From Fluviicola sp. (GTDB lineage Bacteria > Bacteroidota > Bacteroidia > Flavobacteriales_D > Crocinitomicaceae), in the NCBI RefSeq assembly GCF_039596395.1, contig NZ_JBCNJT010000004.1:248001-312000 (forward strand): a stretch of DNA of 64,000 nt. The letters run 5' to 3'. The position numbers and the translations under genes are program-made. The notes below the pieces were generated by a model. The model had not been told where the DNA came from. It was given only the letters and a program-made list of their open reading frames with translations, and searched no databases. Positions 16,675 through 26,600 of the stretch are shown here, in pieces (the stretch's first letter is position 1; every line of letters starts with the position of its first letter).

Positions 16675-17550
16675 ATGAAAGATCTCAAATCTTTACAAGC
16701 ACTGATTGCGCTCATGGATGATCCTGATGAGCAAGTATATGCGCATGTAAGAGATCGTTTGCTGGAGATCGGCCCGGAAGCAGTTCAGCTACTCGAATCT
16801 TCCTGGGAAGAAAAAGATTACGGATTGCTCTTTCAATCCAGGATCGAAACTTTGATCCACGAGATCCAGTTTGAAGAATGCAAACGGCAGATGCTTTCCT
16901 GGTACCGCAGTTCGACCAAAGATTTGCTGAAAGGCTCCATCATCGTTGCAAAATACCAATATCCGGGTTTAGACGAGAAACACATTTACGAATTCATCGA
17001 ACGCGTACGCAGGGATTGCTGGCTGGAGTTAAATCCGAATATGACCGCTTTCGAATCAATCCGGATTATCAATAAAGTACTTTTCGGACAATACGGATTT
17101 TCCGGAAATTCCAAGAATTATAATTCTCCGCTCAATTCCTTCCTGAACACGGTGATTGAAACCAAGAAAGGAAACCCGCTAAGTCTGAGCATTCTGTACA
17201 GTATTATTGCACAGGAACTCAAATTACCGATTTACGGGGTAAACCTGCCGAACCATTTCATCCTGGCGTATATGGATAACAACGGCGTGAACCAGTTTAT
17301 TTCCAATGGCAACGAATACGGTGTTTTGTTCTACATCAATGCATTTTCCAAAGGAAGCATGCTGCAAAAAGACGATATCGTACAGTTTTTGTCGAGTATC
17401 CAGGTAGCTCCGCAGGCGAGCCATTTCCAGCCCTGCTCCAATTCGGATATTATCCGCAGAATGCTGACCAACCTCATTTCTTCCTTCCAGCAGGTAGGAA
17501 ACCTGGAAAAGGTGAATGAATTGATCGAGTTGAGAAGTTTGCTGGATTAA
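16675..17550 (+). CDS. SirB1-type transglutaminase-like protein
   Basis: 291 residues. The N-terminal 60-70 residues (ALIALMDDPDEQVYAHVRDRLLEIG) look like a HEAT-type helical pair. They are followed by the Transglut_core2/SirB1 domain with FGQYGFSGNSKNYNSPLNSFLNTVIETKKGNPLSLSILYSIIAQ (about 140-185), LPIYGVNLPNHFIL and a C-terminal helical tail. The family lacks the usual transglutaminase catalytic Cys at this position and its biochemical role is not settled. No signal peptide, so cytoplasmic. Single gene, likely leaderless. Confidence 0.82.
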   Translation: MKDLKSLQALIALMDDPDEQVYAHVRDRLLEIGPEAVQLLESSWEEKDYGLLFQSRIETLIHEIQFEECKRQMLSWYRSSTKDLLKGSIIVAKYQYPGLDEKHIYEFIERVRRDCWLELNPNMTAFESIRIINKVLFGQYGFSGNSKNYNSPLNSFLNTVIETKKGNPLSLSILYSIIAQELKLPIYGVNLPNHFILAYMDNNGVNQFISNGNEYGVLFYINAFSKGSMLQKDDIVQFLSSIQVAPQASHFQPCSNSDIIRRMLTNLISSFQQVGNLEKVNELIELRSLLD

Positions 17551-17620
17551 TCTTCTGCATATTCTTTTGATCTTTTCTTCCGGGTTAGAAATCTGGAAGA
17601 CAATCATTAATTTAGAAGGA

Positions 17621-18100
17621 ATGAAAAAGATACCAACTTTATATGAGTGGGCGGGCGATATCAAAACCTTTGAAACGCTCTTCAGCCAATTTTACGCGAA
17701 AGTTCTGAAAGATGATCTGCTTGGCGAAGTATTTAAAGACATGTCACCGGAACACGTGAAGCATGTCTCCAATTTTGTGGCAGAAGTTTTCGGCGGAGAA
17801 AAATTCTATACACAGGAGAACAACGGAAGTCATGCTAAAATGATCGGTAAACACATCGGCAAAATGCTCAACGAGGAAAAACGGCAACGCTGGGTACATC
17901 TTTTACTGCAAACGGCTGATGAAGTCGGGCTTAAAAGCGATCCTGAATTCCGGTCAGCCTTTGTCGGTTACATTGAATGGGGCACGCGCCTGGCTGTAAT
18001 CAATTCCGCATTGACAGAAAACCCGGTGGACACAAACGAACCGATGCCAAAATGGGGCTGGGGAGAAACCGGCGGCCCTTATCTTCCGGATACAGAATAA
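17621..18100 (+). CDS. Truncated haemoglobin, group II type
   Basis: 159 residues from the ATG at 17621; an upstream TTG would add residues with no family match. The 2-on-2 globin fold shows FYAKV with the B10 Tyr at 25, VFGGEKFYT, the proximal His at 78 in MIGKHIG and the G8 Trp at 91 in RQRWVHLLLQTADE. These are the hallmarks of group II truncated globins, which bind O2 or NO and often serve in detoxification or redox chemistry. The C-terminal tail (KWGWGETGGPYLP) is typical of the longer subgroup. AGAAGG sits almost directly before the ATG. No partner gene is evident. Confidence 0.88.
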   Translation: MKKIPTLYEWAGDIKTFETLFSQFYAKVLKDDLLGEVFKDMSPEHVKHVSNFVAEVFGGEKFYTQENNGSHAKMIGKHIGKMLNEEKRQRWVHLLLQTADEVGLKSDPEFRSAFVGYIEWGTRLAVINSALTENPVDTNEPMPKWGWGETGGPYLPDTE

Positions 18101-18171
18101 AGCTTTTCCAGACCAAATAATTTGTATCTTGTTTCCCGCCACATTCACAAACCGCAGATAAATAATATACC

Positions 18172-20244
18172 ATGACAAAATATCCCCTCATACTCATGAC
18201 ACTTCTTGGAACAACTCCTTTTATCCAGGCACAGCAAGACAATTATTTATGGCTGGAAGAAGTAGACGGTGCAAAAGCACTGGACTTTGTAGCTGCTCAG
18301 AACAAAGCTACGCTCGACAAACTAAGCAAAGAGAAGGATTACCAGTTCATCTACGACAAGAGCCTGGAAATTTCCAATTCTCCCGAGCGGATCGTTTACC
18401 CGGGAATTCGTGGGAAATACGTTTACAATTTCTGGAAAGACCAGGAACACGAGCGTGGAATCTGGAGGAGATGTTTGCTGACGGATTATACCAACGGAAA
18501 CATTCAATGGGAAATTCTTCTGGACATCGATGAATTATCGCGAAAAGACAATATCAAATGGGTTTACAAAGGATCCACGGCCTTTCACGGTTCTGAAAAC
18601 CGCTTTTTGGTCCAGCTTTCCAACGGGGGCGGTGATGCGGTAGTTATCAAAGAATTTGATGCTGCAAAAAAAGAATTCATCGCAGACGGGTTCCAAATCA
18701 ATGAAGCAAAAGGCGGAGCGAGTTACATCGATGAAAATACGCTGTGTGTTTCAACCGATTTCGGAGAGGGAACCATGACCACTTCCGGTTATCCGAACCA
18801 GGTAAAAATCTGGAAACGCGGCACGTTGCTTCAGGATGCACAACTTATCTATGAAGGACAAGCATCGGATGTGGGTACCTGGGGCGGAACATTGCGGGAT
18901 GGCGAAAAAACGTATACTTTCATATCTAGAGCTCCTACATTCTTCACTTCCCAAAAGTTGATCTGGATCGACAATAAAATTGTTGCATTGGATATTCCGG
19001 AAGACTGTAATATCAGTGGTTTACTGAACGATCAGCTGATCATTCAATTGAAATCCGACTGGAAGGTCAATTCCAAAACCTATCCAAACGGAGCGCTTTT
19101 AAGCATGAATTTCAGCCAGTTATTGAAGGGAACGAAAGAAGTTCAACTGATGCTCCAGCCGGATCAATTTTCCAGTATTTCGGAAGTATCGACCACTAAG
19201 AACAAAGTACTAGTGAACCTGTTGACCAATGTGACGAGCCAATTGTATATCTATTCGTTCAACAATGGAAAATGGGCCCATGAAAAGGTGAAAGCCCCGG
19301 ATTTCGGAACAATCACCATTATTACGACCAATGAATCTTCGGACCAGTACTTTTTCCAGTACGAAAATTTCATTACTCCGACGACCTTGTATGTGGCAGA
19401 TGCTTCCACCAACACTTTTAAAGCAGACAAGTCCCTTCCATCTTACTTTGATGCAAGTAAATACGAAGTAAAGCAGTTCAAAGCAAAATCAAAAGACGGA
19501 ACGATGGTTCCATACTTCGTGGTAGCTGCCAAAAACCTGAAAATGGATGAAAGCAACCCTACATTGATTCTTGCCTACGGAGGATTTGAAGTTTCTTACC
19601 AGCCGTTCTACATGTCGAAATACGGAAATGCCTGGCTGGACAAAGGCGGAGTGTTTGTATTGGCCAATATTCGCGGTGGCGGGGAATTCGGTCCGAAATG
19701 GCACCAGGACGGCATCAAGGAAAAACGCCAAAATGTATTTGATGATTTATTTGCTGTCTCGGAAGATCTGATTGCGAAGAAAATCACCTCTCCACAACAC
19801 CTGGGAGTTATGGGAGGAAGTAACGGCGGTTTGCTGGTTGGAGTTGCCTTCACACAGCGCCCGGATTTATACAACGCCATCGTTTGCCAGGTTCCGTTGC
19901 TGGATATGCAGCGTTTCAATAAATTACTGGCCGGAGCAAGCTGGATGGGCGAATACGGAAACCCGGATATTCCGGAAGAATGGGCTTACATTCAAAAATA
20001 TTCTCCGTACCAGAACTTAAAGGCCGGAATGAATTACCCGGAAGTCTTCTTCACCACTTCTACCCGTGACGACCGCGTTCACCCGGGACATGCGCGTAAA
20101 ATGGTGGCCAAAATGAATGAATTGGGATACAAAACGTATTATTACGAAAATACGGAAGGCGGACACGCCGGTTCATCTACCAATGAGCAAACCGCAAAGT
20201 CCAATGCATTGGTGTTTTCTTATTTATTAATGAAATTGAAATGA
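18172..20244 (+). CDS. Prolyl oligopeptidase family serine peptidase (S9A)
   Basis: 690 residues with signal peptide (LILMTLLGTTPFIQAQ). The N-terminal seven-bladed propeller (about 25-430) is followed by the alpha/beta-hydrolase domain. The nucleophile is S550 in GGSNGG, the acid Asp is in DDRVHPGH (633-634) and the His is H665 in EGGHAG, a complete triad. The family cleaves after proline in short peptides. Here it is predicted to be exported to the periplasm. The next gene starts 7 bases after its stop, so the two may be co-transcribed. Confidence 0.93.
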   Translation: MTKYPLILMTLLGTTPFIQAQQDNYLWLEEVDGAKALDFVAAQNKATLDKLSKEKDYQFIYDKSLEISNSPERIVYPGIRGKYVYNFWKDQEHERGIWRRCLLTDYTNGNIQWEILLDIDELSRKDNIKWVYKGSTAFHGSENRFLVQLSNGGGDAVVIKEFDAAKKEFIADGFQINEAKGGASYIDENTLCVSTDFGEGTMTTSGYPNQVKIWKRGTLLQDAQLIYEGQASDVGTWGGTLRDGEKTYTFISRAPTFFTSQKLIWIDNKIVALDIPEDCNISGLLNDQLIIQLKSDWKVNSKTYPNGALLSMNFSQLLKGTKEVQLMLQPDQFSSISEVSTTKNKVLVNLLTNVTSQLYIYSFNNGKWAHEKVKAPDFGTITIITTNESSDQYFFQYENFITPTTLYVADASTNTFKADKSLPSYFDASKYEVKQFKAKSKDGTMVPYFVVAAKNLKMDESNPTLILAYGGFEVSYQPFYMSKYGNAWLDKGGVFVLANIRGGGEFGPKWHQDGIKEKRQNVFDDLFAVSEDLIAKKITSPQHLGVMGGSNGGLLVGVAFTQRPDLYNAIVCQVPLLDMQRFNKLLAGASWMGEYGNPDIPEEWAYIQKYSPYQNLKAGMNYPEVFFTTSTRDDRVHPGHARKMVAKMNELGYKTYYYENTEGGHAGSSTNEQTAKSNALVFSYLLMKLK

Positions 20245-20250
20245 TTGAAA

Positions 20251-20652
20251 ATGGGGCTTTTTAACTTCCTCAAGCCGAAATCCCGTCCGTTCCTTAACGA
20301 AGCAAATTTTCGCAATAGCCGGGATACGCAAAAACACATGACTCCAAAAACACTTGAACAGTTGAGAAAAATTGGCGTAAATGAGGTTAGTGAATTGAAA
20401 TTAGAGTACTTTTTTTACACAAATACAGCAGATAAAGCCGAACTATTGGCCGCTGAAATTGCAAAACTGGGTTACGATGTTCAATTTGGCGTTTCAGCGA
20501 GTGACAAAAAACTTTTCATAATAACAGGTTGGACGAATAAAATGAAAATGTCCGATGAGGTGGTAACAAATTGGACAGTGCAAATGTGTGATTTAGGCTA
20601 CCAATTTGATTGTGAATTTGACGGCTGGGGAACAACACCTGACCAGATATAG
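20251..20652 (+). CDS. RraB-like protein (RNase E inhibitor fold)
   Basis: 133 residues. The region about 30-130 matches the RraB pattern: a short helix-strand domain with AELLAAEIAKLGYDVQFG and the C-terminal YQFDCEFDGWGT. In proteobacteria RraB binds RNase E. Bacteroidota use the fold in many unlinked proteins, so an RNase role is not certain here. The ATG at 20251 is preferred to the in-frame TTG directly after the peptidase stop. Confidence 0.7.
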   Translation: MGLFNFLKPKSRPFLNEANFRNSRDTQKHMTPKTLEQLRKIGVNEVSELKLEYFFYTNTADKAELLAAEIAKLGYDVQFGVSASDKKLFIITGWTNKMKMSDEVVTNWTVQMCDLGYQFDCEFDGWGTTPDQI

Positions 20653-20755
20653 GCTTTTTCAATTCTTAATTTATCCAAAATCTTAACAGTTTCTGGCAAT
20701 TCATTTTCGGCAAAAAACAGCATGAAGCTGTAACTTAAGAATTCACCAAAAAGGA

Positions 20756-21109
20756 ATGATTATGATGACCTGGAGGCAATTACGGAATTATTTGAAAGGG
20801 AAAGTCTTTTTAATCGGCTTGACCTTCGTAGATAAAGATGGGAAAGTAATCGAGCGTTACCAAACACACGGAAGGGTTGCTAAATTGACCATTGACGGAT
20901 TTTTCAAAATCATCCGGGATGACGACAGCATTTTCCGGATTCCTTATTTGAAGGAAACGATCCGGAAAGCAAAATTTGGAGCATACCGGGAAAAATCGAC
21001 CGGTGAAACCGTTGAAAACCCGGATTTTATTATGACTTGGAAAGTAAAAACTTCAGATCATACCGATTTGGAGGAAATCAAAAAGCATGGATATTTGCCT
21101 GTCCCTTAA
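20756..21109 (+). CDS. Conserved hypothetical protein
   Basis: About 117 residues. AAGGA (20751-20755) lies too close to the first ATG but 6-9 bases before in-frame ATGs at 20762 and 20765, which are likely the real starts. The end of the protein (AYREKSTGETVENPDFIMTWKV) carries a block, STGE-V-NPDF-W, that I associate with a widely distributed small protein family of unknown function. Mixed alpha/beta, no signal peptide, cytoplasmic. No functional call is possible. Confidence 0.6.
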   Translation: MIMMTWRQLRNYLKGKVFLIGLTFVDKDGKVIERYQTHGRVAKLTIDGFFKIIRDDDSIFRIPYLKETIRKAKFGAYREKSTGETVENPDFIMTWKVKTSDHTDLEEIKKHGYLPVP

Positions 21110-21272
21110 TTTCAGCCGGAAATAAGAATGAGTTGCGACGAGTGATCCGGAGCTTGTCTATAACTATTATTCGTGCACTTGTAATGTTGCAATGCATACT
21201 TATTTGTATATTAAACTCTCCGGAGCATTAAACACGCTGGAGCACAAACCAGGTTTGTAATTGTGAAATATC

Positions 21273-22046
21273 ATGAGTTTAACGAATGAAATCAGTTTTA
21301 TTTCCGTGGAAAACCAAAATCAGGATTTTCCCAGGCATTTTCACGAAACATTTTGTATTTCACTGATTCGAAGCGGTATTGAAAAACTGGAACTTGAAAA
21401 TCAATTCCTCTACAGCCAGGAAAACTGTATTTCAATCACCAATCCGTTTGAAGTACACTCAAACCCGCTGGCAGACAACGACACCAACGTCAGTTTCGAT
21501 ACCCTGTATGTTTCGCCCGAACTAATGGCACACATGCTGAAGGGAAAACACATCGAATTCCTGGACAGACAGATCAGAAACAACGACCTCAATCAGACCT
21601 TTATCCAGCTTTTGAACAGCCTGAAATCAGGCGCTAATCATTCCTCCGAATATGCACTAACGGATTTTATCCATCGGCTTCAGCCACACGCTTACAATTC
21701 CCGGAATGAAAAAACATCCGGTTTCCGCTCCGATTATCTTTCGGAATTGATTCACTACATTGAAGATCATATCGAGGACAAATTCTACCTGGAAGAATTG
21801 GCCAAAATGATGCACCTGAACAAATTTGGTTTTTCAAAAAAATTCAAAGCCCTTACCGGCATGTCACCGATGAGTTATGTCCTGATGAAAAAGGTCTTTT
21901 CCGCAAAATCAGAAATTCGTCCGGACAGTGACCTGACAGATATTGCCTACGCATATAATTTTACGGACATGGCGCATTTTTCCCACAGTTTCAAAAAGTA
22001 TGTCGGACTTTCTCCAAAACTTTACCGGGACAGAATCGAAAGATAA
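21273..22046 (+). CDS. AraC-family transcriptional regulator
   Basis: 257 residues. An N-terminal cupin-like sensor (FPRHFHETFCISLIRSGIEKLE, NPFEVHSNPLADND) is followed by the double helix-turn-helix at about 165-257: FYLEELAKMMHLNKFGFSKKFKALTGMSP and LTDIAYAYNFTDMAHFSHSFKKYVGLSPK. The architecture is that of metabolite-sensing activators. The next gene, an S41 peptidase in the same direction 66 bases on, has its own -7 box and may be a target; that is a guess from position. Confidence 0.88.
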   Translation: MSLTNEISFISVENQNQDFPRHFHETFCISLIRSGIEKLELENQFLYSQENCISITNPFEVHSNPLADNDTNVSFDTLYVSPELMAHMLKGKHIEFLDRQIRNNDLNQTFIQLLNSLKSGANHSSEYALTDFIHRLQPHAYNSRNEKTSGFRSDYLSELIHYIEDHIEDKFYLEELAKMMHLNKFGFSKKFKALTGMSPMSYVLMKKVFSAKSEIRPDSDLTDIAYAYNFTDMAHFSHSFKKYVGLSPKLYRDRIER

Positions 22047-22084
22047 CTGCCAATATTTTACAAGTAAAGTATTTCTGCTTCCTC

Positions 22085-22092
22085 TAAATTTG
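22085..22092 (+). promoter_or_regulatory. -7 element of the S41 peptidase
   Basis: TAAATTTG fits TAnnTTTG, 20 bases before the ATG; no good -33, as might be expected if an activator such as the adjacent AraC protein is needed. Confidence 0.45.
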
Positions 22093-22112
22093 ACAGTATC
22101 ATTTAGAAACAC

Positions 22113-23558
22113 ATGAAGCACTTAGTTCTCGCAATCTTGATCTGTTTATTCCCGTTTTTTCAATCGGAAGCACAATCATTCAGCAAGCATCAGTTCCAAA
22201 AAGACTTTGACATCCTTCAACGCATTTACGAAAAAGCCAATGCCGGACTATATAAATACCATTCCAAACGGGAAACAGACAGTATCTTTCAGGCAAACCG
22301 CAAACGGATCCGAAACGGTATTTCTTACCGTGAATTTTACAAGCTGGTCTGGGAAGTCATCGATTTTACCGGTAGCTGTCACAACGACCTGTTTTATCCC
22401 GACACCTTGAAAAATGCATTGCGGCAACAACGGATATTCTTCCCTCTGCCGCTTAAATACATCCGTAACAAACTTTATACGAATCTTGCCTGGGAGAATA
22501 TGCCTGCCGGCAGCGAAATCCTTGCTATCAACCATACCGATGCCACCAGTTTCGCAACCGAAGTCTCCCGCTTTTTAAGCACTGATGGTTACAATACAAC
22601 CGGAAAATACGCTTTCCTGGAAACGAATGCCTTGTTTTTTAATGTTTATCTTGCCTACGGGCCGCAGCAGTCTTTTACAATCAGTTATAAAGACAGTTCC
22701 GGCATTACTCAAAAAACACTGGAGGCCGTTGATTACAAAACCGCAATCGGAAATTACAGGCAACGATTTATCCCGGATTATGAAAAAAACGTTCCTGACT
22801 ATTCCTTTCGACTCCTTGATCAGACGGGTTTGCTAACGGTAAGCACCTTTGCATTGGGAGGCACGAAAAGCGATGGACATCAGAAATATGCGCGATTTCT
22901 TGATTCGGTTTTTACCGACCTGAAACAAAAAAATATCCGGAATCTGATTGTGGATATCCGGGAAAACGGTGGCGGAAATGATCCAAACGACCTCTTGCTG
23001 TATTCTTATCTGACCCACCGGAATTTCAGGGAGAATAAGTCTGCGCATACGCTTTTCAATAAGGTGCCGCTGAAAAAGTACTATTTGGAAGAAGAAAAAA
23101 ACGAGATCAAAGAACTCGAAGAAACATTGAAAGAAGAACATTCCGTTTTAAAAGACGGTAAATATTATCAAAACGAAACATTTAACCCGGTCTGGACTCC
23201 AAAACCAAATGCCTTTTCGGGAAATATATATCTGCTGATCAGTCCGTTCGTTGCGTCTGCAGGCTCCCTGTTTGCCAGTATGGTTAAAAGCGATGAAGGA
23301 CCGGTCGTTATCGGTCAGGAAGCTTTGGGTGGATACTACGGACACACAGGGCACATCCCCGTTACCTACCGGCTTCCAAATACGGGACTACGATTGTCCT
23401 TTTCAATTGTGGACCTGGAACAGGATGTACAAAAATTGCCTGATCAAAGATACGGAGATGGTATAAAACCCGACTACCAGGTGGAACAGACAATTGACGA
23501 TTACCTGGGAGATAAGGATACAATTTTGGAATTTGCAAAAAAACTCCTGATGCACTAA
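22113..23558 (+). CDS. S41 family (C-terminal processing-like) peptidase
   Basis: 481 residues with signal peptide (LVLAILICLFPFFQSEAQ). A helical N-terminal region and a PDZ-like strand set precede the S41 core: NLIVDIRENGGGNDPNDLLLYSYL (about 272-295) and SPFVASAGSLFASMV with the putative nucleophile S382, then GQEALGGYYGHTG. The canonical general-base Lys four residues after Ser is not present; this is the tricorn-like subgroup common in Bacteroidota, which uses a different base. Substrate unknown. The AraC regulator upstream may control it. Confidence 0.85.
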   Translation: MKHLVLAILICLFPFFQSEAQSFSKHQFQKDFDILQRIYEKANAGLYKYHSKRETDSIFQANRKRIRNGISYREFYKLVWEVIDFTGSCHNDLFYPDTLKNALRQQRIFFPLPLKYIRNKLYTNLAWENMPAGSEILAINHTDATSFATEVSRFLSTDGYNTTGKYAFLETNALFFNVYLAYGPQQSFTISYKDSSGITQKTLEAVDYKTAIGNYRQRFIPDYEKNVPDYSFRLLDQTGLLTVSTFALGGTKSDGHQKYARFLDSVFTDLKQKNIRNLIVDIRENGGGNDPNDLLLYSYLTHRNFRENKSAHTLFNKVPLKKYYLEEEKNEIKELEETLKEEHSVLKDGKYYQNETFNPVWTPKPNAFSGNIYLLISPFVASAGSLFASMVKSDEGPVVIGQEALGGYYGHTGHIPVTYRLPNTGLRLSFSIVDLEQDVQKLPDQRYGDGIKPDYQVEQTIDDYLGDKDTILEFAKKLLMH

Positions 23559-23654
23559 TTCTCAAATGAGTGAGAACGACCTTCAAAAACGGTCTGGATC
23601 AACCAGATCCTGAACTGCAAAAAGAAAAAGTTTGACCGAGGAATGAGTAGTCAA

Positions 23655-26600
23655 TTAATTCGTATCAAAACCAATCTCCAACTGCATTTCTTTCATTTCT
23701 GAGAGCATTCTGGCAGACGGATTGATCCGAAGACGTTTCGAAGGCATACTCACCGTCAGATTGTCCAAATGATCGATTACCGTGAATTTCACCGAGCAGT
23801 TTCCTTCATCGCTTTCGCGGAACATGGTTTCCAGCTTGTTGAGCATCATCTGGTCCAATAGTTTGATCGGAACTGTGATATTGATGGTTGCCGATTTGTT
23901 CCCCATCATATCCTGTAATTGCTCAATAGAAGTAATACTGAACTCGATCGGTTTCATTTTCGTGATCTTATCCGGGTACGGGCCCTCCTGGACACGGCCT
24001 TTGATGGCAACGAACAAATCTTTCGTCAACAGGTGTTTGAATTTCAGGTAAGTATCCCCGAAAATGTATTGCTTGTGCGAATTCGTATAATCTTCAATGA
24101 TGATCAGTCCGAACGGTTTACCGGTCTTCGTAGTTAAGTGCTGCGCATCCGTGATGATTGCAGGAATGGTGAAATCGCGGCCCAAATGATTTTTCACATT
24201 CTGGAGCAATTCTACATTTCCGTTACAGAATGCTTCGATTTCCACCCTGAAATCATCCAGCGGATGGCCGGAAATAAAGATCCCGACTACTTCACGCTCG
24301 CGGTTCAGTTTGTACAGCAAGCTCCATTCTTCCGAATTCGGGATCGTTGGTTCGGGCATCTTCACATCTGCTGATTCACCGAACATGGAAACCTGTGCGG
24401 AATTTTCATTATCCTGCAAACTGTTCCCGTATTTCAGAGCATTCTCAATGAAGGTTTTCCCCGATCCGTCCAAAGCAAAATACTGTGCCCGGTGCGCTCC
24501 TTTGAAGGAATCAAAACATCCCGCATAAGCCATGCTTTCCAACGCTTTCTTATTTACCAGACGCAGGTTCAGTCGCTTGGTCATATCAAAGATGGAAGTG
24601 AAAAATCCGTTGTTGCGTTCTTCGATAATATTTTCAACCGGCCCGCTTCCCAATCCTTTGATACCTCCCAATCCAAAACGCACGGCTCCGGCTTGGTTTA
24701 CGGTAAATTCATAGGAAGATTCGTTCACGTCCGGCCCCAATACTTCGATTCCCATGCGCCGGCATTCTTCCATGAAGAAACTCACCTGCGTAATGTCATT
24801 CAGGTTATTGGAAAGTACCGCAGCCATAAATTCAGCCGGATAATTTGCTTTCAGGTAAGCTGTCTGGTAAGCAATCCAGGCGTAACATGTGGAGTGAGAC
24901 TTGTTGAAGGCGTAGGATGCAAATGCTTCCCAATCTTTCCAGATCTTTTCCAGGATGTTCGGATCGTGGCCCCGCTCCTGCCCCTGCGCAACGAATTGCG
25001 GCTTCATTTTATCCAGGATGTAACGCTGCTTCTTACCCATTGCCTTACGCAGAACGTCGGCATCACCTTTGGAGAAACCAGCCAATTTCTGCGACAGAAG
25101 CATTACCTGCTCCTGGTAAACGGTAATTCCATAAGTTTCTTTCAGGTATTCTTCACAGGCATCCAAATCGTATTTGATTTCCTGTTCCCCGTTCTTACGC
25201 TTAATGAAATCCGGGATGTATTCCAACGGGCCCGGACGATACAACGCGTTCATGGCAATCAAATCGGCAAACACCGACGGGCGCAATTCACGCATGTATT
25301 TCTGCATCCCGGGACTTTCATACTGGAAGATACCCACGGTTTCACCCCGCTGGAACAATTCGTATGTTTTTTCGTCGTCAATCGGGAAATGATCCGGATC
25401 GAGATCGATACCATGCCGTTTTTTGACATTCCGGACCGCATCCTTGATCAAGGTCAAAGTCTTCAGTCCCAGGAAGTCCATTTTCAGCAAACCGGCTTCT
25501 TCCGCAACGGAGTTATCAAACTGCGTACACCACATGCCGGTATCTTTGGCAAGTGCTACCGGAACGAAATTCGTAATATCATCCGGTGTAATGATCACAC
25601 CGCAGGCGTGGATCCCGGTATTCCGAACGGAACCTTCAATGCGTTGCGCCTGTTTCAGAACTTGTGCGCGCAGGTCATTTCCCCGCGCAAGTGCCCGCAA
25701 TTCCTGTACGTTTGCCAGATCCAGCGGACTATTTGCCAACTTTTCAGCCAGTTTCGGTTCTTCCCAATTGAAAATCGCATCCAGTGAGAAGTTATCCGGA
25801 ATCAGTTTCGCCAATCCGTTCGTTTCGATCAGAGGCAAATCCAATACACGGCCTGCATCCCGGATGGAAGATTTCGCAGCCATTGTACCATAAGTAATGA
25901 TCTGCGCCACCTGGTTGGCTCCATATTTTTCAATTACCCAATCAATTACGCGTCCACGGCCTTCATCATCGAAGTCAATATCGATATCGGGCATGGAAAC
26001 ACGATCGGGGTTCAGGAAACGCTCAAATAGGAGATCGTACGCAATCGGGTCGACATTGGTAATTCCGGTACAATAAGCAACCGCTGATCCGGCTGCCGAA
26101 CCACGGCCCGGCCCAACGGAAACGCCCATATCACGCGCTGCCTTACAGAAATCCTGTACAATCAAAAAGTATCCCGGATAACCGGTTCTTTCAACAGTCG
26201 CCAATTCGAAATCCAATCGTTCGCGGATTTCAGGTGTAATTTCCGGGTAACGTTTTGCCGCTCCTTCGTAAGTTAAATGACGCAGGTACGCGTTTTCTCC
26301 ACGTTTTCCTCCGTCGACCTCATCTTCCGGGTGTTTGAATTCATCCGGGATATCAAATGCAGGAAGAAGTACTTCCCGCGCCAATGGATAATGTTCGACT
26401 TTCCCCAGGATTTCCGCAACACTTTCAATCGCTTCCGGAAGATCCAGGAACAATTCCTTCATTTCGTCAGCGGATTTGAAGTAATATTCTTCATTCTCCA
26501 GCCCGAAACGGAAATTCCGTCCTTTTCCTTTTGGTGTCGTTACTTGTTCACCGTCTCTCACACACAAAAGGATATCGTGTGTATTGGCATCTTCGCGCGT

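Noticed and set aside
23600-23625. Hairpin TCTGG-ATCAA-CCAGA between convergent genes as terminator
   Set aside because: Short stem and no T-run on either strand.
24492-25787. 431-codon open frame opposite dnaE
   Set aside because: Entirely antisense to a certain gene; composition mirrors dnaE codon bias.
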